38,099 bases of DNA, from the NCBI RefSeq assembly GCF_021191695.1, contig NZ_JAIWPT010000026.1:1-38099 (forward strand). The letters run 5' to 3'. Below the pieces are notes generated by a model. It saw only the letters and a list, made by a program, of their open reading frames with translations. It had not been told where the DNA came from and did no database searches. The number at the start of each line of letters is the position of its first letter. Positions within the stretch are counted from its first letter, which is position 1. This DNA comes from Proluteimonas luteida. Its GTDB lineage: Bacteria; Pseudomonadota; Gammaproteobacteria; Xanthomonadales; Xanthomonadaceae. A program made the translations under genes and the position numbers. Shown one piece after another: positions 27,702 to 35,913 of the stretch.

Positions 27702-28937
27702 TCATTGCGGCGCCTCCGCCTCCGCGGGTTCGACGCCGCTGTAATGCGCGCGCGGCCGGATCAACCGGCCCAGCGCCTGCTGCTCCAGCGCATGCGCCAG
27801 CCAGCCGGCCAGCCGGCCGGCGGCGAACATCACCAGCGCCGGTGCCGCCGGCAGCCCGTGGACGAAGCAGATCGCCGCGAGCATGCCGTCGATGTTCGGC
27901 GGCTGTCCGCTGGTGTCCTGCGCCGCCGCGATCACCGCTTCGACATGGCGCATCTCCGGCGTGCCGTCGCGCCGTTCGCGCAGCATCGCCAGCACTTCCG
28001 CCGCGCGCGGGTCGCCATCGGGATACAACACGTGGTGGAAGCCGGGCAGGTCGTCGCCGCGCTGCCAGCGCTCGGCGATGAAGGCGGTAGGCGAGGGCGC
28101 GTCGAGCGCGTCGCGCAGCAGCGCGTAGGCGCGCGCGGTGGCGCCGCCGTGGCGCGGGCCCGACAGTGCGGCCAGGCCCGCGCAGACCGTCGCGTGCAGG
28201 TGCGCGCCGGTCGAGGCGACCACGCGCGCGGCGAACGCGGAGACGTTGAGTTCATGGTCGGCGCACAGCACCAGCGCGGCGCGCACCAGTTCGGCGAAGT
28301 TGTCGTCGCCCGGGCGCCAGCTGTCGGCCAGCAGCCGGTGCACCGGGCGTGCATCCGGCGTGCCGGCGACCAGCAGCGCGGCATTTTGGCGCAGCAGGGC
28401 CGCGGCGATCTCGCGGCGTGTCGGCAACGCCGAGGACAGCGAGTGGCGCTGGTCCAGCGCCAGCAGCGGGATCGACGCCATTGCGCGTTCCAGCGGCGGC
28501 AGCGTTGCATCGGTGGCGATCGGCGCGACCCGGGCCGGCCAGTCGGCGGGTGTGGCGTCGAACGGGTCCTGTTCGCCGCAGTCCCACAGCAGCCGTGCCG
28601 CATCCTCGAGGCTGGCGCCGGCGCGCACCATCCGCGCCGCCGACCGGCCGCGGTAGTAGGGGCTGTCGGGGCGGATCAGCGAGATCCGCGTCTCCATCAC
28701 CGGCAGGCCGCGGTCCAGGCTCTGCGCGGCGCCACGCTCGGCCCCGCGTCCGGCACGCTTGCGCTGCGCCAGGCGCTCCACGTCCTGGCGCAGGTAGACG
28801 CGGCTGCGGTGGTCGGCGCCGGGGCGCGATGCCAGCAGGCCGCGGCTGACGTAGGCGTAGAGCGTCGACGGGCTGATGCCGAGCAGGGCGCAGGCCTCGC
28901 TGGCGGGGAGCAGGTCGGTGTCGGCGGCGGTCGGCAT
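27702..28937 (-). CDS. HTH-citrate synthase fusion, candidate methylcitrate-locus regulator
   Basis: 411 aa. Residues 8-62 form a MerR/excisionase-type helix-turn-helix (ASEACALLGISPSTLYAYV, then SRVYLRQDVERLAQRK); residues ~80-405 are a citrate-synthase domain, shortened at its N-terminus compared with the 384-aa PrpC encoded nearby. The catalytic residues align: His263 (GPRHGG), His302 (GFHHVLYPDGDPRA) and Asp350 (PPNID), as do substrate arginines Arg311, Arg375 and Arg394. It is divergent from prpB, and their 118-bp gap contains a palindrome repeated before prpE. The inferred role is a regulator sensing a methylcitrate-cycle metabolite, perhaps still enzymatic. No Shine-Dalgarno precedes the ATG (AACATTTTTCAG). 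Such fusions are usually annotated only as citrate synthase family proteins. Confidence 0.85.
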   Translation of the reverse strand: MPTAADTDLLPASEACALLGISPSTLYAYVSRGLLASRPGADHRSRVYLRQDVERLAQRKRAGRGAERGAAQSLDRGLPVMETRISLIRPDSPYYRGRSAARMVRAGASLEDAARLLWDCGEQDPFDATPADWPARVAPIATDATLPPLERAMASIPLLALDQRHSLSSALPTRREIAAALLRQNAALLVAGTPDARPVHRLLADSWRPGDDNFAELVRAALVLCADHELNVSAFAARVVASTGAHLHATVCAGLAALSGPRHGGATARAYALLRDALDAPSPTAFIAERWQRGDDLPGFHHVLYPDGDPRAAEVLAMLRERRDGTPEMRHVEAVIAAAQDTSGQPPNIDGMLAAICFVHGLPAAPALVMFAAGRLAGWLAHALEQQALGRLIRPRAHYSGVEPAEAEAPQ

Positions 28938-28947
28938 CTGAAAAATG

Positions 28948-28974
28948 TTGATTTATTCGATCAAGATTGATCAA
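28948..28974. promoter_or_regulatory. Operator region between the HTH fusion gene and prpB
   Basis: TTGATTTATTCGATCAA (28948-28964) is followed at once by a perfect TTGATCAA palindrome (28967-28974), so two overlapping or adjacent sites are possible. The site begins 11 nt upstream of the HTH-fusion ATG and about 80 nt upstream of the prpB ATG, so one bound dimer could act on both promoters. It shares 14 of 17 positions with the prpE operator. Confidence 0.72.
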
Positions 28975-29055
28975 CCAGTCGGATGGTGCCAGATTACCGG
29001 CCATCGCGGAACACCGCACGGCACGTGCCGTCGCCGCACGCACCAGGAGCACAGC

Positions 29056-29958
29056 ATGAGCACCCCGTCCACCGGCCTCCCCGCTTCCGCGGGCGCGAGG
29101 TTCCGCGCCGCCCTTGCCGCCGAATCGCCGCTGCAGGTGATCGGTGCGATCAATGCCAACCACGCGCTGCTGGCCAGGCGCGCCGGCTTCCAGGCGATCT
29201 ATCTCTCCGGCGGCGGTGTCGCCGCGGGCTCGCTGGGCCTGCCGGACCTCGGCATCAACACGCTCGAGGACGTGCTCATCGACGTGCGCCGCATCACCGA
29301 CGTCTGCGACCTGCCGCTGCTGGTCGACATCGACACCGGCTTCGGCCCGAGCGCGTTCAACATCGAGCGCACGGTCAAGTCGCTGATCAAGGCCGGCGCC
29401 GCGGCCTGCCACATCGAGGACCAGGTCGGCGCCAAGCGCTGCGGGCATCGCCCGGGCAAGGAGATCGTGTCGCAGGGCGAGATGGTCGACCGGGTCAAGG
29501 CCGCCGCGGACGCGAAGACCGACCCGGACTTCTTCCTGATCGCGCGCACCGACGCGATCCAGGTCGACGGCGTGGACGCCGCGATCGAACGCGCGATCGC
29601 CTGCGTCGAGGCCGGTGCCGACGGCATCTTCGCCGAGGCCGCCTACGACCTCGACACCTACCGCCGCTTCGTCGACGCGGTGAAGGCGCCGGTGCTGGCC
29701 AACATCACCGAGTTCGGCGCCACGCCGCTGTTCACCCGCGACGAACTGGCCTCGGCCGGTGTGGCGATCCAGCTGTTCCCGCTGTCGGCGTTCCGCGCCG
29801 CGAACAAGGCCGCCGAGTCCGTGTACACCGCGGTGCGCCGCGATGGTTCGCAGCAGGCCGTCGTCGATACCATGCAGACCCGCGAGGAACTCTACGACCG
29901 CATCGGCTATCACGCGTTCGAACAGCGGCTGGATGCGCTGTTCGCTTCGAAGAAATGA
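29056..29958 (+). CDS. prpB: 2-methylisocitrate lyase
   Basis: Cleaves 2-methylisocitrate to pyruvate and succinate, the last step of the methylcitrate cycle. It has 300 aa (E. coli 296). The isocitrate-lyase family motif with the catalytic cysteine is KRCGH (127-131, Cys129); metal-binding aspartates are in VDIDTGFG (90-97), and YLSGGGVAAGSLGLPD is PrpB-typical. AGGAG (29044-29048) lies 7 nt before the ATG at 29056. It is first in a string prpB-prpC-acnD-SRPBCC-prpF. Confidence 0.96.
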   Translation: MSTPSTGLPASAGARFRAALAAESPLQVIGAINANHALLARRAGFQAIYLSGGGVAAGSLGLPDLGINTLEDVLIDVRRITDVCDLPLLVDIDTGFGPSAFNIERTVKSLIKAGAAACHIEDQVGAKRCGHRPGKEIVSQGEMVDRVKAAADAKTDPDFFLIARTDAIQVDGVDAAIERAIACVEAGADGIFAEAAYDLDTYRRFVDAVKAPVLANITEFGATPLFTRDELASAGVAIQLFPLSAFRAANKAAESVYTAVRRDGSQQAVVDTMQTREELYDRIGYHAFEQRLDALFASKK

Positions 29959-29964
29959 TCCTTT

Positions 29965-30060
29965 GCCACGGATTTGCGCGGATGGACGCGGATCGGGCAC
30001 GAACGAATTCAAGAACGAATTGATGCTCTTAATCCGTGTTGGTCCGCGTCGATCCGCGGC
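29965..30060. repeat. Inverted-repeat element between prpB and prpC
   Basis: The left arm (29965-29994, three GCGGAT/ACGGATT-type words) and the right arm (30031-30060, ATCCGTG, GTCCGCG, ATCCGCG) are imperfect reverse complements, 20 of 30 positions by eye. The loop holds a direct repeat GAACGAATT (30001-30009 and 30013-30021). It fills almost the whole 129-nt gap. It looks like a dispersed intergenic repeat, unrelated in sequence to the GTGATT heptad element. Confidence 0.75.
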
Positions 30061-30087
30061 CAACACGCTTCCGAACGGAGATACGAA

Positions 30088-31242
30088 ATGAGCGAGACCA
30101 CCGCACCGGCGTTCAAGCCGAAGAAGTCCGTCGCCCTGAGCGGCACCGCCGCCGGCAACACCGCGCTGTGCACCGTCGGCCGCAGCGGCAACGACCTGCA
30201 CTACCGCGGCTACGACATCCTCGACCTGGCGCGCACCAGCGAATTCGAGGAGATCGCCTACCTGCTGGTCCACGGCAAGCTGCCCACCGAGGCCGAACTG
30301 CGCGGCTACAAGGCCAAGCTGAAGTCGCTGCGCGGCATCCCGGCCGCGGTCAAGGCCGCGCTGGAGGAACTGCCGGCCTCGAGCCACCCGATGGACGTCA
30401 TGCGCACCGGCGTATCGGTGCTCGGCTGCGTGCAGCCGGAGAAGGACGACCACAACCATCCGGGCGCGCGCGACATCGCCGACAAGCTGATGGCCTCGCT
30501 GGGGTCGATGCTGCTGTACTGGTACCACTGGAGCCACAACGGCCGCGCCATCGACGTGGAGACCGACGACGACTCGATCGGCGGCCACTTCCTGCACCTG
30601 CTGCATGGGGTTCCGCCCAGCGAGTCCTGGGTCAAGGCGATGCATACCTCGCTGATCCTTTACGCCGAGCACGAGTTCAACGCCTCCACCTTCACCTGCC
30701 GTGTCATCGCCGGCACCGGCAGCGACATGTACTCGGCCATCGCCGGCGGCATCGGCGCGTTGCGCGGGCCCAAGCACGGCGGCGCCAACGAGGTCGCGTT
30801 CGAGGTGCAGAAGCGCTACGACTCGCCGGACGAGGCCGAGGCCGACATCCGCGAGCGCGTCGAGAAGAAGGAAGTGATCATCGGTTTCGGCCATCCGGTC
30901 TACACCGTCAGCGACCCGCGCAACGAGGTCATCAAGACCGTCGCGCGCGAACTGTCGGACGAGCAGGGCAGCCGCAAGATGTACGACATCGCCGAGCGCC
31001 TGGAATCGACGATGTGGGACATCAAGAAGATGTTCCCCAACCTCGACTGGTTCAGCGCGGTCAGCTACCACATGATGGGCGTGCCGACGGCGATGTTCAC
31101 CCCGCTGTTCGTCATCGCCCGAACCGCGGGCTGGAGCGCGCACGTCATCGAGCAGCGCATCGACGGCAAGATCATTCGCCCGAGCGCGAATTACACCGGT
31201 CCCGAGGACCAGGCGTTCGTGCCGCTTGCCGAGCGGAAGTGA
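30088..31242 (+). CDS. prpC: 2-methylcitrate synthase
   Basis: Condenses propionyl-CoA with oxaloacetate to 2-methylcitrate. It has 384 aa, the size of PrpC-type enzymes and shorter than the ~430-aa hexameric GltA. Catalytic residues are His230 (GPKHGG), His269 (GFGHPVY) and Asp320 (PNLDWFSA); substrate arginines are in SDPRNE, ARTAGW and IIRPSANYTGP. GGAG (30077-30080) lies 7 nt before the ATG at 30088. It sits between prpB and acnD, flanked on both sides by repetitive inverted elements. Confidence 0.95.
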   Translation: MSETTAPAFKPKKSVALSGTAAGNTALCTVGRSGNDLHYRGYDILDLARTSEFEEIAYLLVHGKLPTEAELRGYKAKLKSLRGIPAAVKAALEELPASSHPMDVMRTGVSVLGCVQPEKDDHNHPGARDIADKLMASLGSMLLYWYHWSHNGRAIDVETDDDSIGGHFLHLLHGVPPSESWVKAMHTSLILYAEHEFNASTFTCRVIAGTGSDMYSAIAGGIGALRGPKHGGANEVAFEVQKRYDSPDEAEADIRERVEKKEVIIGFGHPVYTVSDPRNEVIKTVARELSDEQGSRKMYDIAERLESTMWDIKKMFPNLDWFSAVSYHMMGVPTAMFTPLFVIARTAGWSAHVIEQRIDGKIIRPSANYTGPEDQAFVPLAERK

Positions 31243-31253
31243 CGTTGAGTGAA

Positions 31254-31345
31254 CCCCTCTCCCGCGTGCGGGAGAGGGGCAGGGGGGAGGGCGCCTTTCG
31301 CATCGTCCCAACAGCGCCCTCATCCGCCGCACGCGGGAGAAGGGC
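31254..31345. repeat. REP-like paired palindrome between prpC and acnD
   Basis: A perfect palindrome with arms CCCCTCTCCCGC and GCGGGAGAGGGG (31254-31279) is followed by a stem GAGGGCGC/GCGCCCTC (31287-31321) and then CACGCGGGAGAAGGG (31331-31345), which is complementary to the first arm with one mismatch. The unit therefore can fold as one large hairpin or as several smaller ones. CCCTCTCCC-type palindromes are a known class of dispersed bacterial intergenic repeats. It lies 12 nt after prpC and ends 30 nt before acnD. Confidence 0.82.
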
Positions 31346-31375
31346 AGCGCATATCAATCCCGGATTACGCCCGCC

Positions 31376-33985
31376 ATGAACAGCCAGCACCGCAAATCCC
31401 TTCCCGGCACCTCGCTCGACTGGTTCGACGCGCGCGAGGCCGTCGATGCGATCAGACCCGGCGCCTACGCCACGTTGCCCTACACCTCGCGCGTGTTCGC
31501 CGAGAACCTCGTGCGGCGCTGCGATCCGGCGACGTTGACCGCGTCGCTGACCCAGCTGATCGAGCGTCGCCGTGATCTCGACTTCCCGTGGTTCCCGGCG
31601 CGCGTGGTCTGCCACGACATCCTCGGCCAGACCGCGCTGGTGGACCTGGCCGGCCTGCGCGACGCGATCGCCGACAAGGGCGGCGATCCGGCGCAGGTCA
31701 ATCCGGTGGTACCGGTGCAGCTGATCGTCGACCACTCGCTGGCGGTCGAATGCGGCGGCTTCGAGCCGGACGCGTTCGCCAGGAACCGGGCGATCGAGGA
31801 CCGCCGCAACGCCGACCGGTTCCACTTCATCGACTGGACCAAGCGCGCGTTCAAGAACGTCGACGTGATCCCGCCGGGCAACGGGATCATGCACCAGATC
31901 AACCTGGAGAAGATGTCGCCGGTGATCGGCACACAGGACGGCGTCGCGTTTCCCGACACCTGCGTCGGTACCGACAGCCACACCCCGCATGTCGATGCGC
32001 TGGGGGTGATCGCGGTCGGCGTCGGCGGGCTGGAGGCGGAGAACGTCATGCTCGGCCGCGCGTCGTGGATGCGCCTGCCCGACATCGTCGGCGTCGAGCT
32101 GACCGGCCGTCCGCAGCCTGGCATCACCGCGACCGACGTGGTGCTGGCGTTGACCGAGTTCCTGCGCCGGGAGAAGGTGGTCGGCGCCTACCTGGAGTTC
32201 TTCGGCGAGGGCGCCGACGCGCTGACCATCGGCGACCGCGCGACGATCTCCAACATGTGCCCGGAGTACGGCGCGACCGCGGCGATGTTCTACATCGACC
32301 AGCAGACCCTCGACTACCTGCGCCTGACCGGGCGCGAGGACGACCAGATCCAGCTGGTCGAGACCTACGCCAAGGCCGCCGGCCTGTGGTCGGATGCGCT
32401 CGGGACCGCCGAGTACGAGCGCGTGCTGAGGTTCGACCTGTCGGACGTGGTGCGCAACATGGCCGGCCCGTCGAATCCGCACCGCCGGTTGCCGACCAGC
32501 GCGTTGCACGAGCGCGGCATCGCCGTCGACCTGGACAAGGCCCAGGCGCAGGAAGCCGAGGGCCTGATGCCCGACGGCGCGGTGATCATCGCCGCGATCA
32601 CCAGCTGCACCAATACCTCCAACCCGCGCAACGTCATCGCCGCCGGCCTGCTGGCGCGCAACGCCAACCGCGCCGGGCTTGTGCGCAAGCCGTGGGTGAA
32701 GACCTCGCTGGCGCCGGGTTCCAAGGCCGTGCAGCTGTATCTGGAGGAGGCGGGACTGCTGCCCGAACTCGAGCAGCTGGGTTTCGGCATCGTCGCGTTC
32801 GCCTGCACCACCTGCAACGGCATGAGCGGCGCGCTGGACCCGGCGATCCAGCAGGAGATCATCGACCGGGACCTCTACGCCACCGCGGTGCTGTCGGGCA
32901 ATCGCAACTTCGACGGCCGCATCCATCCCTACGCCAAGCAGGCGTTCCTGGCCTCGCCGCCGCTGGTCGTCGCCTACGCGATCGCCGGCACCGTGCGCTT
33001 CGACATCGAGAAGGACGTGCTGGGTCTGGATGCCGACGGCAACCCGGTCACGCTCAAGGACATCTGGCCGTCCGACGAGGAGATCGACGCGGTGGTCCGC
33101 GCCAGCGTCAAGCCCGAGCAGTTCCGCAGCGTCTACGGGCCGATGTTCACGCTGGCGGTCGACGATGGCACGCGCGTCGACCCGCTGTACGACTGGCGCC
33201 CGAAGAGCACCTACATCCGCCGTCCGCCGTACTGGGAAGGCGCACTGGCCGGCGCGCGCACGCTGACCGGCATGCGCCCGCTGGCGGTGCTGCCGGACAA
33301 CATCACCACCGACCACCTGTCGCCGTCGAACGCGATCCTGGCCAGCAGCGCCGCCGGCGAATACCTGGCCAGGATGGGCCTGCCCGAGGAGGACTTCAAT
33401 TCCTACGCCACCCACCGCGGCGACCACCTCACCGCGCAGCGCGCCACCTTCGCCAACCCGAAGCTCGTCAACGAGATGGCTGTCGTGGATGGCGAGGTCA
33501 GGCAGGGCTCGCTGGCCCGCATCGAGCCGGAAGGCGAGGTCGTGCGCATGTGGGAGGCGATCGAGACCTACATGGCGCGCAAGCAGCCGCTGATCATCAT
33601 CGCCGGCGCCGACTACGGCCAGGGCAGCTCGCGCGACTGGGCCGCCAAGGGCGTGCGCCTGGCCGGCGTGGAGGCGATCGTCGCCGAGGGCTTCGAGCGC
33701 ATCCACCGCACCAACCTGATCGGCATGGGCGTACTGCCGTTGCAGTTCCCGATGGAGATCAACCGCAGGACGCTGGGCATCGACGGTACCGAAACCTTCG
33801 ATGTGGTCGGCGAGCGCACGCCCGGTGCGATGCTGACCCTGGTCATCCGCAAACGCAACGGTGAGGTGATCGAAACCCCGGTGCTGTGCCGCCTGGATTC
33901 GGACGAGGAGGTCAGCATCTACGAGGCCGGTGGCGTGCTGCAGCGTTTCGCGCAGGATTTCCTCGAGTCGTCGAAAGCGGCCTGA
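31376..33985 (+). CDS. acnD: Fe/S-dependent 2-methylcitrate dehydratase AcnD
   Basis: Aconitase-family enzyme that dehydrates 2-methylcitrate and works together with PrpF, replacing PrpD. It has 869 aa (usual ~865). The N-terminus NSQHRKSLPGTSLDWFDAREAV is AcnD-like. The 4Fe-4S cluster cysteines are Cys411 (TSCTNTS), Cys477 and Cys480 (ACTTCNGM). The swivel domain carries DNITTDHLSPS and GADYGQGSSRDWAAKG. The start gives the expected family N-terminus, but no Shine-Dalgarno is visible before it, unusual for this operon; a REP-like element occupies the upstream gap. Confidence 0.95.
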   Translation: MNSQHRKSLPGTSLDWFDAREAVDAIRPGAYATLPYTSRVFAENLVRRCDPATLTASLTQLIERRRDLDFPWFPARVVCHDILGQTALVDLAGLRDAIADKGGDPAQVNPVVPVQLIVDHSLAVECGGFEPDAFARNRAIEDRRNADRFHFIDWTKRAFKNVDVIPPGNGIMHQINLEKMSPVIGTQDGVAFPDTCVGTDSHTPHVDALGVIAVGVGGLEAENVMLGRASWMRLPDIVGVELTGRPQPGITATDVVLALTEFLRREKVVGAYLEFFGEGADALTIGDRATISNMCPEYGATAAMFYIDQQTLDYLRLTGREDDQIQLVETYAKAAGLWSDALGTAEYERVLRFDLSDVVRNMAGPSNPHRRLPTSALHERGIAVDLDKAQAQEAEGLMPDGAVIIAAITSCTNTSNPRNVIAAGLLARNANRAGLVRKPWVKTSLAPGSKAVQLYLEEAGLLPELEQLGFGIVAFACTTCNGMSGALDPAIQQEIIDRDLYATAVLSGNRNFDGRIHPYAKQAFLASPPLVVAYAIAGTVRFDIEKDVLGLDADGNPVTLKDIWPSDEEIDAVVRASVKPEQFRSVYGPMFTLAVDDGTRVDPLYDWRPKSTYIRRPPYWEGALAGARTLTGMRPLAVLPDNITTDHLSPSNAILASSAAGEYLARMGLPEEDFNSYATHRGDHLTAQRATFANPKLVNEMAVVDGEVRQGSLARIEPEGEVVRMWEAIETYMARKQPLIIIAGADYGQGSSRDWAAKGVRLAGVEAIVAEGFERIHRTNLIGMGVLPLQFPMEINRRTLGIDGTETFDVVGERTPGAMLTLVIRKRNGEVIETPVLCRLDSDEEVSIYEAGGVLQRFAQDFLESSKAA

Positions 33986-34028
33986 GTCGTTCGTCGTATC
34001 GGTACACCCCGGCCACAGGAGACCGATC

Positions 34029-34493
34029 ATGTCCGACCACGACCCAGGCACCGTCCGGCTGTACCGCGTGCTGCGCGCGCCCGCCGAACGGGTCTACCGC
34101 GCCTTCCTCGACCCGGACGCCATGGTGAAGTGGCTGCCGCCCCACGGCTTCACCGGTAAGGTCCATCACATGGATGCGCGCGTGGGCGGCGGCTACCGCA
34201 TGTCGTTCACCAACTTCGGCACCGGCTCCAGCCACGCCTTCGGCGGCACCTACGTCGAACTGGTGCCCGATGCACTGATCCGCTACACCGACCGGTTCGA
34301 GAATCCGGACCTGCGCGGCGAGATGCAGGTCACGGTGACGTTCGGGCGAAGCATCGCCGGCACCGCGCTGGAGATCGTGCAGGAAGGCATTCCCGCGGCG
34401 ATCCCGGTGGACTTCTGCCGACTCGGCTGGCAGGAGTCGCTGGCGATGCTGGCACAGTTGGTGGAACCTGATATCCCCGACGACGGCGCTTGA
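34029..34493 (+). CDS. SRPBCC/AHSA1-family protein
   Basis: 154 aa, without signal peptide. The START/Bet v1-like fold is indicated by the N-terminal LYRVLRAPAERVYRAFLDPDAMVKWLPPHGF, then VGGGYRMSFTNFGTG and FGGTYVELVPDALIRYTDRFE, and a long C-terminal helix (CRLGWQESLAMLAQLVE). This family binds hydrophobic small ligands in a cavity; the ligand is unknown. AGGAGA precedes the ATG at 34029. It lies 43 nt after acnD and 33 nt before prpF, so it is very likely co-transcribed with them, but it is not a standard methylcitrate-cycle gene. Confidence 0.85.
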   Translation: MSDHDPGTVRLYRVLRAPAERVYRAFLDPDAMVKWLPPHGFTGKVHHMDARVGGGYRMSFTNFGTGSSHAFGGTYVELVPDALIRYTDRFENPDLRGEMQVTVTFGRSIAGTALEIVQEGIPAAIPVDFCRLGWQESLAMLAQLVEPDIPDDGA

Positions 34494-34526
34494 GCCGCCG
34501 TCCCGCACGCACTGGAAACCACACGC

Positions 34527-35711
34527 ATGACGCACGCTCCGCAGCTCCGCATCCCCGCCACCTATATGCGCGGCGGCACGTCCAAGGGCGTGTTCTTCCG
34601 TCTCGACGACCTGCCCGAATCCGCGCGCGTGCCCGGTCAGGCGCGCGACGCGCTGCTGATGCGCGTGATCGGCTCGCCCGATCCCTACGGCAAGCACACC
34701 GACGGCATGGGCGGCGCGACCTCGAGCACCAGCAAGTGCGTGATCCTGTCGAAGTCGTCGGTGCCCGGCCACGACGTCGACTACCTCTACGGCCAGGTCG
34801 CCATCGACACGGCCTTCGTCGACTGGAGCGGCAACTGCGGCAACCTGTCGGCGGCGGTCGGTCCGTTCGCGATCGCCAACGGCCTGGTCGATCCGGCGCG
34901 GGTGCCGCGCGACGGCATCTGCACCGTGCGCATCTGGCAGGCCAACATCGGCAAGACCATCGTCGCGCATGTGCCGGTGACCGCTGGCGAGGTCCAGGAA
35001 ACCGGCGATTTCGAACTCGACGGGGTGCCGTTTCCGGCGGCGGAGATCGTGCTGGAGTTCGTCGATCCGGCCGACGAGGGCGAGGACGGCGGCGCGATGT
35101 TCCCGACCGGCAACCTCGTCGACGCGCTGGAGGTGCCGGGCGTCGGCACGTTGCAGGCGACGCTGATCAACGCCGGCATCCCGACGGTCTTCGTCAATGC
35201 CGCCGACATCGGCTATGCCGGCACCGAACTGCAGCCGGCGATCAACGAGGACCCGGCCGCGCTTGCCCGCTTCGAGGCGATCCGCGCGCATGGCGCGTTG
35301 CGCATGGGCCTGATTGAACGCATCGAGGATGCCGGCAGGCGCCAGCACACGCCGAAGGTGGCCTTCGTGTCGCCGGCGGCCGGCTATGCCGCGTCGAGCG
35401 GCAGGGCGATCGGCACCGGCGACATCGACCTCAACGTGCGCGCGCTGTCGATGGGCAAGCTGCACCACGCGATGATGGGCACCGCGGCCGTTGCCATCGG
35501 CACCGCCGCCGCGATCCCCGGCACGCTGGTCAACGCGGCCGCCGGCGGTGGCGAGCGGACCTCGGTCCGCTTCGGCCACCCTTCCGGCACCTTGCGGGTC
35601 GGCGCCGAGGCGGCGCTGGTCGATGGCCAGTGGCGGGTCGCCAAGGCGATCATGAGCCGCAGCGCCCGCGTGCTGATGGAGGGCGCGGTGCGGGTGCCGC
35701 CCGCGAGCTGA
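34527..35711 (+). CDS. prpF: PrpF, AcnD-associated aconitate isomerase
   Basis: PrpF isomerises the methylaconitate made by AcnD so that it can be rehydrated to 2-methylisocitrate. It has 394 aa (family ~397) with the two-domain diaminopimelate-epimerase-like fold. The N-terminal YMRGGTSKGVFF motif, Lys70 (STSKCVI) and Cys104 (SGNCGN) correspond to the functionally important Lys73 and Cys107 described for Shewanella PrpF. The C-terminal half has NVRALSMGKLHHAMMGTAAV and GHPSGTLRVGA. Only a weak GGAA lies upstream of the ATG. Confidence 0.94.
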   Translation: MTHAPQLRIPATYMRGGTSKGVFFRLDDLPESARVPGQARDALLMRVIGSPDPYGKHTDGMGGATSSTSKCVILSKSSVPGHDVDYLYGQVAIDTAFVDWSGNCGNLSAAVGPFAIANGLVDPARVPRDGICTVRIWQANIGKTIVAHVPVTAGEVQETGDFELDGVPFPAAEIVLEFVDPADEGEDGGAMFPTGNLVDALEVPGVGTLQATLINAGIPTVFVNAADIGYAGTELQPAINEDPAALARFEAIRAHGALRMGLIERIEDAGRRQHTPKVAFVSPAAGYAASSGRAIGTGDIDLNVRALSMGKLHHAMMGTAAVAIGTAAAIPGTLVNAAAGGGERTSVRFGHPSGTLRVGAEAALVDGQWRVAKAIMSRSARVLMEGAVRVPPAS

Positions 35712-35913
35712 TCTCCCCGGCGCCTCCAGGCCGCGGACGCGGGGGACCGTGACTGCGGTCACGCTGCGCCGCACCGTTGTCGCCGGGGCGCCTGCCTGTG
35801 GTAGAACGGCAGCGCGAGGACATGCGCGCGTGGCCGGCCGCGGGGGCGACCGGTCGAATGCTGCCGGCACCCGGCAGCAGGACGCGATGCATCCGCACCC
35901 TGGGGAGGGAGAG

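Noticed and set aside
27702..28937. Annotation of the HTH fusion simply as the housekeeping citrate synthase
   Set aside because: It has a DNA-binding N-terminus, a shortened citrate-synthase domain and a divergent position next to prpB; housekeeping GltA proteins are about 430 aa without such a domain.
31172..34051. A very long open frame on the minus strand opposite acnD
   Set aside because: It is rich in His/Arg/Ala/Gly without any family motif, as expected for the antisense frame of a GC-rich gene; acnD on the plus strand has clear catalytic motifs.
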